From Trachythela sp. YZ-2020 (lineage: Eukaryota; Cnidaria; Anthozoa; Malacalcyonacea; Clavulariidae), in NCBI GenBank assembly GCA_016169945.1, contig JADLSH010000073.1, forward strand, positions 124,001 to 188,000: a stretch of DNA of 64,000 bases, written 5' to 3'. Positions within the stretch are counted from its first letter, which is position 1. Each line of letters starts with the position of its first letter. The notes under the pieces were generated by a model, which did not search any database, was not told where the DNA came from, and worked only from the letters and a program-made list of their open reading frames with translations. Shown one piece after another: positions 33,031 to 46,000 of the stretch. The translations under genes were made by a program, and so were the position numbers.

Positions 33031-34054
33031 ATTAATACACAGACGAATTACCAGGCGAAACATCTTGATTAGTCTGTACACAGCAAGTTTTAAAGTTTCA
33101 ATCTTTCGTTAACAAATTTCATCATGATTCCCTTAAAAAGCCTCTACAGAGGAACGACTTATACCTAACGTTTGCCAAAAGCACCATTTGCCAGAAATTA
33201 GTATATGTTACGATCTGTATATGGGACTGCTAGAAGTGAGATCTTTTTAACAATTCAAATAATAGAAAATTAGAAAAGTTCTAGAAGAACATCTTAAAGT
33301 TAAAAATTACACGGTAATAACCGCGGTTAGCTTATGTCATGATATTTACATTTGGGGGGCTGCGCCTCCACCATAATTATGTCGAATTCAATCAAATGAT
33401 CTTACTCTCGTTACCATAAATTTCAAACAAGATGGAAATGATTCATTCCATGGACAATACATAGTCATAGTTCATACAATATAATCCTTTTAAGATTAAT
33501 GTTTTCGAACTCCAAGCATTATTAGGATAGGCAAATTTAATTAAATACAACTACGTTTTTCAGACAAGTTCACACGAATGACACAAGCAGAAGGATGTTA
33601 GTGCAATGAAATATCCGACATAAACTTTCATGCACATTGGTACAAGAATAACTCCAACCTCTATGTTTGAAAATATTTCACACTGGATAGGCAAATTTAT
33701 GGAATATCCGACATAAACTTCCATATTGGTACAAGTATAACAATTTTCGAAATTCACTAGCTAATATTACTGGTATAAGTTGGGGTAGCGCAACGATATG
33801 CGAATTTCTTCATGTGCTTTCGATAGATTCTACATTACTATGCTATTTCTATTTCGCCATATAACGCGGATAATATATACGTTCTGTACATCTCTCCATT
33901 TCTGACTGTATGTAAAATATGACGTTATAAGCATCAAAGTAGGCCTTTTGCAAAGTTCTTCTTTATGCGAAACTAGACGTTGTTAATTTGGCCACATGAA
34001 AAGTACATGCAGCTGTTCCGACAAGCAGAATGGAGAGAAATTAAAACTGTAAAC
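33031..34054. other. Unique spacer after the tandem units
   Basis: Noncoding. A short direct repeat, ATATCCGACATAAACTT(T/C)CAT followed by TTGGTACAAG, appears at 33610 and 33704, 94 bases apart. No gene is seen. Confidence 0.4.
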
Positions 34055-36404
34055 TTAAGGTTAATATGCCTGTCAAAAAACCTTTTAAAGACAAAAACGA
34101 ATGGCTAATATACAATGAGCAACAACACCAATGAAAAAGAACAATGGTGTACATATATTAGATTTAAGGATAAATCATGATTCGCCAAAAATATATCAGA
34201 CGTATATTGATCAATTTTGCGTCAATATTTTATTGATTATTGAATATTCAGATGCTGGATGTTCTTTGACAGTCATAAAATAGACTTTCCGGTCTTTCAA
34301 TGAACGCGCACTCATGCTTGTCAAACGTTGATGTAATTATAGCTGTATTTATACTACAGACGTTAAAGTCGTCTGGACGACTTTAACGTCTAAGACGTTA
34401 AAGTCGTCTAGTGTAAAGGCGAGACGCATAAAACTAGACGGCCAAACCGTCTGGCAATTAAAAGAGAGTCGGAAAGAGTCGGTTAAATATCGGAAGAGAC
34501 TGGACACGAGCATCTCCTCTGCACAAAACCTGGGTACGAGATTGCAAAAACGCGGGAAATAAAAAATATAAGGAAGAAAGAAGAAATCATGGCAGGCAGT
34601 TTGTGTGGCATGGCATGGCAGGTATGAAACGCTAAATTTGTCGCATAAATCATGGCATGGCAGGCATGAAACGCTAAATTTGTCGCAGTTAATGGCGTCC
34701 CGTCTTTATACTAGACTGCTTTAACTGCTTAGACGTTAAAGTCGTCTGTAAGAGCGTCTTCCCAGACGCTCTTAACCCAAGACGTTAATGTCGTCTGACG
34801 TTAAAGTCGTCTGTCTTATTGACCGTATTTATGCTGGACGTTAAAGTCGTCTTAAGACGTTAATGTCGTCTCAGACGACTTTAACGTCTGTAGCATAAAT
34901 ACGGCTAATATTTGAGATATAGACAAAAGATACCCCACTATGTTTTGTGATATTACCACCTTCGCGTTTTTTTTGACAACATAGGAATTTAATAAGGAAA
35001 ATGAAAGAGAGCCTAAATTTTAAGCCGGCAGCATAAATTTGTCAGTTGCCTCCATATCTAAAATTCATTGTTATGTTGTCTAAACTTCAATTCCTGCGAA
35101 TATGGTGTTTTTATCACAAAATGCACAATTCTTACAATGACTATCATATTCTTACAATTCAATGATATTTGACTGATCATAATAACCCACCGTTTGCATT
35201 TTAAATTACTAAAGGCGATACCAATTAAAGTTGTGCGAATTCGGACAAAAATTCACGCGCTCGGATCGGATCGGATGGGATTTTGTTGCTCTTCTGTCGA
35301 ATCGGATCGGATTTTGTTGGTTTTTGTCGGATCAGATCGGATTTGTTTTTCTTCGCATTGGGTAACCTTGGGTCAGATTTTGTCATTAAAAATCATTGCA
35401 AACAATTAATTAAGGTATTTTCAGTGTTTTCACTCTGTAAACTGAAGGTGTTTATTTATTTATCAATTAAGTTTTGCCAACATTATAGTAGAGTATATAC
35501 AGTACAATATATTTAAGCAAGCAACACAATGTGTGACAGGGAGGCCACAAGATCTTATATAAAGACAATTACTGCGGTCCCAAAACTTGCTTTACTTGTT
35601 TACTTGCTTTGTCGGAACAGACAATTTACTGCATGTTCCAACTATAATTAAGAGGTATATTTTCATGTCTACAAAGTAACGGAAGTGAAACTTGTAAGTC
35701 GAAGCAAATAAGCAACTTATCATTTATCGTCTGTAACGGACGTTTCCTGAAGTAATGTAAGTAAAGGCATGCGGATAATTGGTGAATGCAGGCGGGGAAT
35801 GAATTGCACGCATGCCTTACATTTTCCGGGTTTTAAGGAGAGAGAGTGTGGACCACTGGTGTGGACAGAGAGTTGGACCACAATTTAATCGATTTGTCCT
35901 TCCATACAAACACAGTATAATAACATCCTGGCGGAAGTAATGAGCCTGGCAAAAAGTATGCCGAAATCGCCAGTGAAAAATGTGCACAAATTTTGTCGGA
36001 AGTAGCAGCAAATTTTGGGAGCCTGGTGACGAATATAAGCCCCGTTTACACGACAAGCGCTTTGGGTACGGCGCTCTTAAATTTAGGCACGCGGACCATT
36101 GCTTATAAAGCGGCCCGCTTGGTTTACACGACAAATTTCAAGCGGACTTGTTTTAGCAACAGGCACCCCAAATCATAAAAACGGTCCGCCTAAAAAGTGA
36201 GCCTTCATAAACTATCCCTAGCGGTTATGAACAAAAACAAATAAATTTCGCTTGTTTTCGCTGGTTTTTTAAACATGGCGAACCTAAGCAATGATAATAT
36301 GAGAAAAAATTGGCTTATGCCTGGTTTATGAAGATAAAGACAAAAAGGGATATCGTGCAGAATATGTGGTCAGAATGTGCTTCTTCATCACGAATACCTC
36401 GGGG
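34055..36404. repeat. Dispersed duplication copy 2 (partner 19265-21047)
   Basis: It is nearly identical to copy 1 apart from the 566-base insertion at 34341-34906 and small indels. It includes the left end of the Harbinger element, which here continues into coding sequence. Confidence 0.92.
34341..34906. mobile_element. Non-autonomous element built on an AGACGTTAAAGTCGTCT motif
   Basis: The tips are AGCTGTATTTATACTACAGA on the left and the inverted TCTGTAGCATAAATACGGCT on the right. The insertion is defined by comparison with the empty site in copy 1 (19560 region). Inside are nine copies of a 16-17-base core, AGACGTTAA(A/T)GTCGTCT, in both orientations, each itself partly palindromic. There is also a direct repeat of GGCATGGCAGG(T/C)ATGAAACG (34610-34685). 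A target duplication could not be fixed exactly. The superfamily is unknown. Confidence 0.85.
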
Positions 36405-37512
36405 TAAAATACACAAACGTAGAATTTTGTTTGTTGAAGCTGTATTAGCATATTTACATCGTCCACGGGTCAGGGATTTGTGGATGCACCCGCGATCGTT
36501 AATATGGTTTGACATGGTTGATGAAACTTTTGTGACGAACTATGGTACGCTAATTTTCGAGTGAGGAAAGAAACTTTTTCATTAATACCCGAGCAAGTTG
36601 AGCTAGGCATATGTCGTAACAGTACACCTATGCGTGAAGCTATTTCTGCCAGGCGACGACTTGCCATAACATTATATTACCTGGCCTCCACTTCCGAGTA
36701 TCGGACGATTGGGAATCTATTTGGTGTATCGCGATCACTTACGTGCCAGTGTGTTAAAGAAGTGTGCTGTGCGATAATAGAGCAGTTTCCAAAAGCTATC
36801 ACTTTCCCGAAGGGAGATGAATTACATCAAGTTGTTCAGGGTTATGAAGAAAGGTGGGGATTTCCCATGTGTGCCGGTGCAATCGATGGCACACACATAC
36901 CAATATTTGCACCTGCGGATGATGTAGAATATGTCAATCGTAAAGGTTTTCACAGCATTATCATGCAAGCAGTGACCGATTGCAATTATTGATATCGGGA
37001 TGTTGTAATTGGGTGGCAGGGAAGCGTGCATGATGCTCGAGTTTTTTCAAACTCCACAATTTTTAGAAGGGGAAATGAGCAACACCTTTTCCCTCGCGAT
37101 GTTGCACAGGAAATTTGTGGAGTGGATGTACCACCGTTTCTTGTGACTGATCCAGCGTACCCCCTCCTTCCATGGTTACTTAAGGGATATTCTAGAAACG
37201 AGGCTGCCGAAAACAGCGAGAATTTAATTACCAACTTAGCCGCGCACGAATGACAGTGGAAAATACATTCGGTCGATGGAAAGGACGTTCCCCAGGTTTC
37301 ATAAACAAGTAGATATGGAAGTATCTTCATTAATATATGTTGTTCTTGCATCTTGCATTTTACAGAACATTTGTGAAAATCGGAAAGATGACTTTTTTCC
37401 CAATTGGGAGGAGCCCAACGATTTTGAAGAGCAAATTGTAGCATTTGATGGGATTGATGCACCTGATGCCGAGGGAATTCGCAGTGCTTTGACCAAGCAT
37501 TACATGCTTTAA
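36310..37512 (+). pseudogene. Harbinger transposase (DDE_Tnp_4 type), broken frame
   Basis: Reading through breaks gives an N-terminal helix region (KRRILFVEAVLAYLHRPRVR) and a helix-turn-helix (YRTIGNLFGVSRSLTCQCVK). The catalytic blocks are CAGAIDGTHIPI (first Asp), WQGSVHDARVFSNS (second Asp, preceded by an in-frame TGA at 36990-36992) and TVENTFGRWKGR (Glu). The C-terminal part has SLIYVVLASCILQNICENRK. Frame changes occur at about 36560 and 37250-37280. The three acidic residues are intact, but no continuous product is possible. It would cut and paste the element together with its Myb-like partner. Confidence 0.9.
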
Positions 37513-39388
37513 CATAAACTATACATTGCAATCTACAATCAAGATGACAAGAAAGACATGACTTTTTTTGTGTGATGAAACTTGCCTTTTTACAGCCATA
37601 AAAACGTTAACTTCCCCCATTAATAATGTACCTTCCCATATTAATAATGTAATGTTTGAGATCCTTCATATAAAGTTTTACTCCTGTATATAAATACAGT
37701 ATAGATGTACAAAACTCAACTATGTCCACAAATTCATTTATATAGCTAGTTTCAACTTAAAATAACTCATATAAAAATATAAAAATTAGTATTTTTGTCA
37801 CTCTGGTATTCAAGTTTGTTTCAAAGTTTAAAATACGTTGCGTCGCCACTTGTGTAAGTACTATCGTTGTCAGGATCAACATTATTGTATGTTGGATGGT
37901 AGAAAACAGGACTGTTGAACGAATGACCAGTTGAAACACCGTTTGGAGGTTGTTTAGGGGATAAAATTTTACGTAACATGTTCATTTCATGTTGCCGTTC
38001 TTCTTTCCTCGTTCGCTTTCTATCTGCATCTGTTTAATCCGAAACTCGTGTTCTCTTTTAACACGCTTTTCTTCAATTTTCTGATACCTAAAACAAAAAA
38101 TGCGGAAGGAAGTAATTACTGTAAAATGCATTATTAAACTGACCATATTTTTGGTATTTATTCAAAAGTAATACGTTCACGCTTGTGGTGCACTTGTTTT
38201 GCGCATGCTCCAGGTCACCGCACTCTGTAGTATTATGTCTGGTTAACAATTACAGTCAAAACGATCCATCATGTTTGTTGACGATTTCTCCCAACGTGCT
38301 CAACTATTCAGTTCAAATTATGTTAAATTATCATTAAAAATGGATACAAAAAGCATTCACATTACTATTTTATATTATTATTTTATATTATTATTTTATA
38401 TTATTATTTTAAATTATTATTTTATATTATTATTTTATATTATTATTTTAGCAATTACGAATCAATTTTCAAATTCTTTCGCTGAATCATTGCTGCAGAT
38501 TGTTTAAATTTGTCGAAAGCAAGCTCCAAACTCTTTTATACTTTGATTTTTTTCCTCTGGTACCTTTGGCGTTTTCTCTTTCCGTGTCTCGTTCCCTTCG
38601 TTATTTAATTGCTCTCCACATGTACCTGGATCACCTTCATGAGAACGGTCATGCTCACTTCCTTTAAAAGAATAAGGACTGATCTTTATAGGCAGTTCAA
38701 AAGTATTTTTATCAGTTTCGGTTCTGAAAAATCAGGGTTTCTGCCATATCTTGCATGTGCCAGAACGTTATCAGTCCAGGAAATAAGTATGTATATTACA
38801 ATATTACTTTATTTTTGCCGAAGATATCTGGACATCTCTTACCAGAACATTTGTTTGCTAGCTAATCATTCTCATTTGAAACACATTTAGGGCAATGGAA
38901 TTTATCTTCACTGGAAAAAACCATAACTGATCCACCTTCCGAAACATAACACCACCAGATCTTATTTCCTGTTCATAATCACAGCTTCTATACTTGTAGA
39001 CACTAGTTTCTCCTTGACCATATTTATCAACCATATTGTCAATTTTAAAATTAAGAGAAACTATAAGTAAAACTTATATCATGGCATGTAACTTCTTATG
39101 GCAAAGTGTCCCTAAGTTGCAACAATTCGTTCACCAACTTGGTACGATTCATATGAACTGTTCGATTCGTAAATGCTCTGTTGAAATGGTTATTGCTATT
39201 TTGGTCTGCTCTGGTCAAAGGGATTTTACTACTTTTAAAAACCACATTAAAAATGACTTCCTCACAAAAATGAAAAGTTTGAAACGCAATTTGAAATCAT
39301 AGGATGCAAGTCTGAAAGGTGTTTTGTGAACTATCAAAGTACTAAACAATTTGATGTATATTAAGATCACTGCCTGACCTCTAAAACT
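37513..39388. other. Interior of Harbinger element, mostly noncoding
   Basis: It includes an AT microsatellite at 38370-38450 (TTATATTATTATT-type units, about six). On - near 37950-38090 there is a Lys/Arg/Glu-rich reading (revcomp of GTTGCCGTTCTTCTTTCCTC) ending at a CTAAAACAAA acceptor-like site. This may be part of the second transposon gene's C-terminal exon. No complete gene is seen. Confidence 0.45.
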
Positions 39389-39788
39389 CAGTGGTGTAAC
39401 TTTGGGCTAGGGGGGCCCCGGCCTAAACTTCAAAGGACACGCTGGCCCCTGGGTATCTTGGGCGCGAAGCCATTGGAAGCTCTGGCACCATCTAACTTTG
39501 CACAGAGTTACTCCATGATGGACTGGGTGTGCACAAAAACGGTAATTCGACCGTGAGCAAAAGGGCTTGGAGAAACAGAATAGAGATCCACGTCGAAATA
39601 ATATTTAAATGTTGGAAAGCCATATCCAGTTCAAAGACAACTGATGATATCCTAATAAATACGCGAGGATTATGGAATCTCGAGAAAGACTGGACATCCA
39701 ACATCCCGGCTCAGGGCCCTCCAGGGGCCATCCCTGACAAGGGGCTCCCGGCTTTTGCCGTGCGGTGCCCAAAGGAGTTACGCCACTG
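39389..39788. mobile_element. hAT-like MITE, 400 bp, nested in Harbinger
   Basis: The tips CAGTGGTGTAACTTTGGGC and GCCCAAAGGAGTTACGCCACTG are inverted. Flanking 8-base copies are CTAAAACT (39381-39388) and GTAAAACT (39789-39796), 7 of 8 identical, as expected for hAT. Inner GGGCCCC/GGGGCC runs also pair. It has no transposase. Confidence 0.85.
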
Positions 39789-40240
39789 GTAAAACTTGGA
39801 TTGTTTGCAATTTTAGCTTTTTGCGCATAATCTATTTAACACACGACTGATTTCATGCATGATTGATTTTATGCATGATTTGTGTTCTTATCTATTCTTT
39901 TCAAAAAGTTAAAAAATTATGTGTGGAAGATTAATATGGCAAAATGACTAAAAGACTAATATGGCGATCTGTAGCCTGGATTCTTCAGGGACATCGTCGT
40001 TTTGACAGACAAAACAATATACTTGCTTCGTCTCCGACTTAAAGACCTGGGCTTACGGATCAAAAGCTTTGCAATAACTATAGGTGGTGTTCTTCACAAG
40101 CCCAGGAGATATGAATGATTTACTTTCAGGATATCTTTCAGGTCTAGTTGTCTAAGGTGCAAATTTTTGGACATTTAAAGTTCGCAATTTCTGTTTTCAA
40201 AAGGGAAAGTAGTATGCCTACTGTACATTGTGTTGTTTAA

Positions 40241-40525
40241 TCAAACACCTGCATCAGATCTGTTATCCAGCTCCTCTACCTGACCATTCTCACTCTCAGA
40301 CTTATCTTCTGCCATTGTTTCAACAACAACTGGTGGAGTGACATTGTGTCTTGTTGTAAAAAATACGTCAATATCATAAAAAAACTTCCACTTTTTACAT
40401 GCACCATTTCCTGATCTCCTTGCTTTATCTTTTTCTTGTTTATATTTCTGACGTACCTTTTTAATTTTGTTGATAACTTCTTCTAGAGTATAACCTTCAT
40501 ATCCCTCTCCTCTAGTTGGTGATGC
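40241..40525 (-). CDS. Myb/SANT-like DNA-binding protein of the Harbinger element, 3' exon
   Basis: On - the frame reads GYEGYTLEEVINKIKKVRQK, then KYKQEKDKARRSGNGACKKW and KFFYDIDVFF, ending in an acidic tail and stop at 40241-40243. This is the second and third helix of the Myb/SANT-like domain (Myb_DNA-bind_4 type) found in Harbinger partner proteins. The exon probably starts after the CCAACTAG acceptor-like site, near 40519. The first Trp-containing helix would be on an upstream exon. The KKWKFF core is well kept. Confidence 0.7.
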   Translation of the reverse strand, partial: ASPTRGEGYEGYTLEEVINKIKKVRQKYKQEKDKARRSGNGACKKWKFFYDIDVFFTTRHNVTPPVVVETMAEDKSESENGQVEELDNRSDAGV

Positions 40526-41059
40526 ATATTATAAATTAAAATTAAATTAAAGTATAAATTAAACATTACATACTATAGGTCTTCTATTTAGCCTGCAGCC
40601 TCTTTTTAGCTACCCCCCCTCCCCCCCGAGGGCTTGAAATTTGCAGTATCCTCAGTGATATCCATGAGATCCCAGATTTTAAAATTGGATACTGAACATC
40701 ACAAGCTCATTCATGCTCGCAATTTCTCTGTGACTACTTCTTTTTTGATAACATGGCTCTGTATCTGAAATTGCATTGCAAGTAGCAAACATTGCCTAGT
40801 GAACAACAGTAAACATGGCTTATTATAGAGGAAATACGATAGTTAACTATATATAACTGTCCGGCTATTTATACATGGACTATTTATTAGGTGCATTTAA
40901 TAGTTCAACACCAATGAATAACATGATAAATATGATAAATTTTTGATATCTGAACTGATTATGTTTATATAGATTGATAGATAGGATTGCTAGTAGTAGT
41001 AGGAAATAAAACTTTAATAGTTCAATTCAAAACTTTCATGAATACTCACCAGTAATACT

Positions 41060-41215
41060 AAATAAATATTTGATAGTCATTGGAAGTATGACGAGATGTT
41101 TTACAGGCATCTAAAGATACCTGAATAGTTTCCTCCGACCACAACTGTATCAGGCATTTGTCGCATTATCAGACCATAACTTGCCTCTCGTTTTGTTTTC
41201 AGTAGCAGACGCCAT
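41060..41215 (-). pseudogene. Possible first exon of the Harbinger Myb-like gene
   Basis: On - an ATG at 41213-41215 opens MASATENKTRGKLWSDNATN and then a stop. In the next frame LWSEETIQVSLDAC follows, which looks like the first Myb helix (W-S-x-E). A frame shift would join the two. The position just inside the right terminal inverted repeat suits the start of the minus-strand gene. Confidence 0.45.
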
Positions 41216-41452
41216 GTTGAATAGTTACTTCGAAGCATATGCGCATACGTAATTTTGGGTCCGCGTGCTGCTTTTTTGGCGGGACGAGACTACCTCTGGA
41301 GATGGTCTCGGCCCGCCAATTTTTTTTGGCACGCGGACCTATTTTGCCACCGTTTACACGACAAAATTTAAGAGTGCCGTGCCGAATTTTATAGGTCCAC
41401 GTGCCTAAATTTAAGAGTGCCGTATTCAAAACGCTTGTCGTGTAAACGGAGC

Positions 41453-42761
41453 TATAGTGCGGTGAAAATTGGGTGTTTTTAGTGCAATGCGGTACAACGT
41501 GGGTTGTAGAAAGACATATGTCGTCTAGATGGGGAAATAGAGGATAAAGCTAGCTTTCTATAGATACCTATAATACACCTAGCTATCCGTTATGATACAG
41601 GTATTTCACTTTGGACTGTTTCGAAACAATAGCGGGCTTTTGCCCGCCGCGCGAAAATGCTAATTTTCGGACTTTATTTAATTTTTTGGTTTTGGGCTTT
41701 TGTTTACCTTTTATTATATCAGAAGAACCTAAAAGCTTATTCTATAATGCTATGATTTTTGTTTTTGGACTTTCGTCCTAATTTTCGAGAAATATGGCTT
41801 CGCGTATGAACAAGTTTGACATCGAAAGACCAAGCCAAACAATTACTGTTGGCTAAGAAGAAAAAGAAGGAAAACGTGCTAAGAATGAAGCTCTCTCGTT
41901 TTGATAAGCGAGGAAGTTCTACTTTGGCAAAAATATGACTTCAATTAGATTTACCATTATTTTCGGATTTTTTTGTGGTCTATGTGCGTTGTTATTGAAT
42001 ATAGCCAAACAGACTGTATTTCTATATTTGCAGTAGTTTATATGAAGGACTAAAGGCAAATATATATATCGCATTATTTTCTTTTTAAAATTTCAGTGAC
42101 AGGTTTATATATTGCAGTCACTCTACTGAACTCAGCTGTTGTCCCTTCAATGCATTTATAAAAGAAATTGTGGGTAATAAAGGAAAAGAAATGTATTGCA
42201 ACCTTTAGTTTAGAAAATAAATGTATTGCAACCTCAACTGAATGTTAACCCGGGATGGCTCAAGCCTAGCCAAGTGGCCGAATTGAAATTTGGATAAAAC
42301 ATGGACGAGTGCTTTTTCAGGTCTATGAAAAGTGCTTGCATGAGAAACAATTCATCAGTTATTTATGATAGACCAGAAACTGTTCGAGACAACTATACTT
42401 TGCCAATGCGCCCAGAAAAATGAAAAAATATATTTAAGGAATAATATCTTATACTGTAACCTGATCTAACCCCCTCTCTATAACGTGCAGTATCAAGCAA
42501 CATGCAGGTGTGGAACACTGCAGCATATAAAATAGGATAGCTTCGGCTGCCAATCTCAAACCAGGTTGGAGAAAATTCGCTATCAAAGCAAAGGAACGTT
42601 TTCATAGTAACAAAGCAAGCAGATTCACAGCGACGTGAGGAATTAGACCTGATTAAGTTCAAATTCAATCACAAAACAATAGGGTGAGTCTTCGTCAAAA
42701 TTTCATCAAGTCCTCTGCAAATCAGATTCCCTCTTTTGTCATTGCAAACACAGAAAAATGT
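41453..42761. other. Spacer between Harbinger and the 3' end of the SLC6 gene
   Basis: AT-rich and noncoding. A small direct repeat, AAATGTATTGCAACCT, occurs near 42190 and 42220. It presumably includes the 3' UTR of the SLC6 gene, which is transcribed leftwards. Confidence 0.4.
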
Positions 42762-43025
42762 TTAAGTACTGTATTTATGTTTATACAACCTGCTGTCAAA
42801 ATTTCCACCTGCAGCATCAAGCGGAGGTTTTTCGTCATTACCATTTGTGAGCTCGAGTCTTGAAGCGGTTTTCTGGACATTATTATCCATCGTCTTGCCT
42901 TGATACGTACACAGTCCGAAGTAGCGAAGAATCGCCAGCAGAGGGATCCAAATTAGCGCCAAACAGACAAATATGATGACTAATGCGTCACCCCAGGCTG
43001 GAAAATCAGTTCGTTTTGACTTACC
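42762..43025 (-). CDS. SLC6 exon: TM12 and C-terminal tail
   Basis: 87 codons plus stop, after TTATTTTCAG. It encodes FPAWGDALVIIFVCLALIWI then PLLAILRYFGLC, and a hydrophilic cytoplasmic tail. The tail end is not conserved enough to exclude a further 3' exon, but a stop is present in frame. Confidence 0.88.
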   Translation of the reverse strand, partial: GKSKRTDFPAWGDALVIIFVCLALIWIPLLAILRYFGLCTYQGKTMDNNVQKTASRLELTNGNDEKPPLDAAGGNFDSRLYKHKYST

Positions 43026-46000
43026 CTGAAAATAATGTACATATACAGTGTGTATAAAAAAGGTAATCCAACTTTGGCATGTTGTCGTGCGTATAATATT
43101 AGTTAATAAACAGCATTTAATTTCACAAAAAGAAATATCAGGCTTTTAGCTGTCAAATGACACCTCTTTTGTATCACTGCGACCAATAATGGCCCAAAAC
43201 GATCCGATGAAAAGAGTGTTCGAAATCACATTTTTCCACCTTTGGGAATTAGACGTCCTTCGAATTTTCAACCATTTGCCCAAATGATGGTTGCCTATTT
43301 GTGAAACGTTCAGCATTGTCAGTTGAGACTGCGAATTTTCTGTTTCGTAAATGTTCTAACCATCAAATTTCGTTGTAAAATCCCGATTTTAACCTTTCTT
43401 AAATTTAACAAAACTTGATAAATAGCTCATGCGTTACGCCATCTTTATATCAAAAATTTTAAATATGAATCCAAATTTAGAAACTATTCTCAATAGGCAG
43501 ACAATAGCTTTTCGCTCAACTCCCAATTGTGGAAAGATGCATTTTCGACCGTCAATTCTTAGTCGTATCGTATTTGGCCATTTTTGATCGCAATGATGCA
43601 AAAGGGTATCATTTGACAGCTAAAAGGTTGATCTTCTTGACTGATTGATTCAGTGTAAACACTGGTGTATTTTTTTGCGCAGAGGCTCGCATGAAGTTTC
43701 CCGAAAAAGGAAAAGTGTTTCAATCTTACCATCACTCCCCGCTCCCTCATTTCGCTCTTTTATTAAACGAACTTGGTATATTTGTAAATATTTAAGGTGG
43801 CTCTGCGGAGGAGAGAGCTGGATAGTGATTAGAGTATAGTTTTCAAGTTTCAACCAACTTAACTGGCGCTTTTGAAAAAGTAATAAGAGTTCACCAGCTA
43901 AAAACAGACTGTATAGTTTCATAGTAAGCACCTGTTACATAAGAATAGCGGTTCTTCTATTCGGATATTCATTGTAGTTATTCTTGCAAGCGAATTTTAC
44001 TCTGTAACATGAAGTTTCCTACCTCTTCTTTAACCCAAGCATAGTACCCAATCCCCTCTCGACCCATGTCATACACGCCAGCAATGAAGAGAAGTAAGGC
44101 AAGGACTGGACCTAGGTATCGCCACGTGATCACCCAATACCATCCAGGCCTCACTCCAGTCATGTATTCAACGTCGTCTCTAAACCTAAAGTACAGTAAA
44201 TTATGATGATCAAAACATTTCTGTATTTTGAACAAATGAACAAATACATGTTTCATTTTTTGTGGCATTCATGAATAACTAATGAGCATAGCTTCTAATC
44301 AAATCTCAAAGCTTACGTCACATGTGTACGATTCACTGATCTGAAAACTAGAACTGGATAGAGCATCCTATTGAATTCAATGAGCCAATTTTGAAGCCAG
44401 AATATTTTTAATGAGAATAGATTTATAAATTCTTGACTATAGTCAAATCGTTAGCTGTTTTAAATTAGTTATACTGTGAAGCAAATATCTTTTGAAGCAA
44501 CTTGAGAAATATAACTTCCAACATCTTTTCTAATGAGTTTTAAAACGTTTTAAACACCACATTATGAGGCTTATGGTGGCCATATTGGTGTGACCTCATT
44601 AGTTATTCACAGGCAAATTTAGGAAGAAAGAGAGGCCACCGATGATAAATTCTTATCTAGACAATATTTGTCCTTTCCCACCAATAACGAGAAACTTATA
44701 GAATCTCTTTAAACATGTCCCCAACAACACAGTATATAGATTTGTGGTGGTCACACCAATATTGCCGCCATTGGCTTCATTTATGCATAGCAGATGCACT
44801 ATCCAGTCCTTGTTTTCCGATCAGTGATACGATTGTATACCCCCATGCAAACAGAAGATGAAATAGGCCGTAGGATGAGGGTCGAAAATATGCTTAGAAA
44901 ACAGATTCCGTAGCACCCCTCGTGCAACTACATACTTTTTACATGAATCGATAGATTAGAACTTACTTAGTTAGAACCCACTTCCCCCCAAGCGAAATAG
45001 TTGCCCAAATTGAAGTACAACCTCTCCAAAGTTCGGGCTTCCTCGTGTTTCAAAATCCATGAACGGCCATTGTTGTGTTGCAACTACGCATGCGCTTGAC
45101 CACAAAACACTCAATGCGCACGCGCAGGAAAAACTGATCTCAATAAAACACGCATATTCAAGATGCTACTAATGACGACATGTCGAAATTTCGAATATCC
45201 TCATTTTTTATGCATTTTGAAGGCGTAACCGAGCAACTTTCCAAAGTTTCTCGTCAAAAGCTTAAGAAATTTGTCGATTGCAGGACTAAATGGGCGAAAC
45301 TTAATTGCCTGCAAGCTGAGATAGCGAAGGATTCGTATGATAAATTTGATGACGAATTCGTCAATTCATACTTGGCAGAGAACACAAACGAAAGTTTTGA
45401 TTTAGAATGGTACCACCACATGAAATGCTACAAGAAATTTAGCGATGAAGAAAAGTTCCATAGAAAACGGAGCTAGTACAAGCACGGAAAAGGTCGCTAA
45501 TACCATAGACCAGTAGACCACACATGCCACATGGAACCAGCCGTGGAACCCAGAAGAAAGATTACACGCAATTCAGTTAAGGAACCAAGTAAGACCTTGC
45601 CTCAAAGAAACAAGCATGTACTACCAGAATGCTGCATTATTTGTGGAAGAGATTCGTCTTGGTTTTCAAGAGACGTGGTATGATTATGTACAATTTCTTG
45701 TGCACAGTATCTTTATATTCTATGGACCACCTTTTGTTGGAAAAGTTGTCATATTGTGCCTTACTGCCTTGTGCATATACCTATATGATATTTTAGAGTA
45801 CCTATTGCCTATTGGGTGCGTTGGATCTTAATGGGTTAATTATCCAGAAAATAAGTTTATAAATTAAACAGACATAATATAAGCTACTCTGGTTTGTAAA
45901 GTTTATGAGCACAACACAATGTTCATAAACTTTACAAACCAGAGTAGCTTTATTTTAATACCTGGTTGCTGTGAATTTGTATCTTACTGAAGTTGGGTAA

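Larger units (their letters stand above)
36039..41452 (+). mobile_element. PIF/Harbinger DNA transposon, 5.4 kb, decayed
   Basis: The left tip GCCCCGTTTACACGACAAGC and right tip GCTTGTCGTGTAAACGGAGC are inverted copies (one mismatch in the first few bases). They extend into a shared CACTCTTAAATTTAGGCACG segment. Between them are a transposase on + and a Myb/SANT-like coding region on -, the standard two-gene layout of Harbinger elements. The flanks are ATATAA on the left and TATAGT on the right, so the expected 3-base target duplication is not exact. A hAT-like MITE (39389-39788) is nested inside. Confidence 0.85.
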
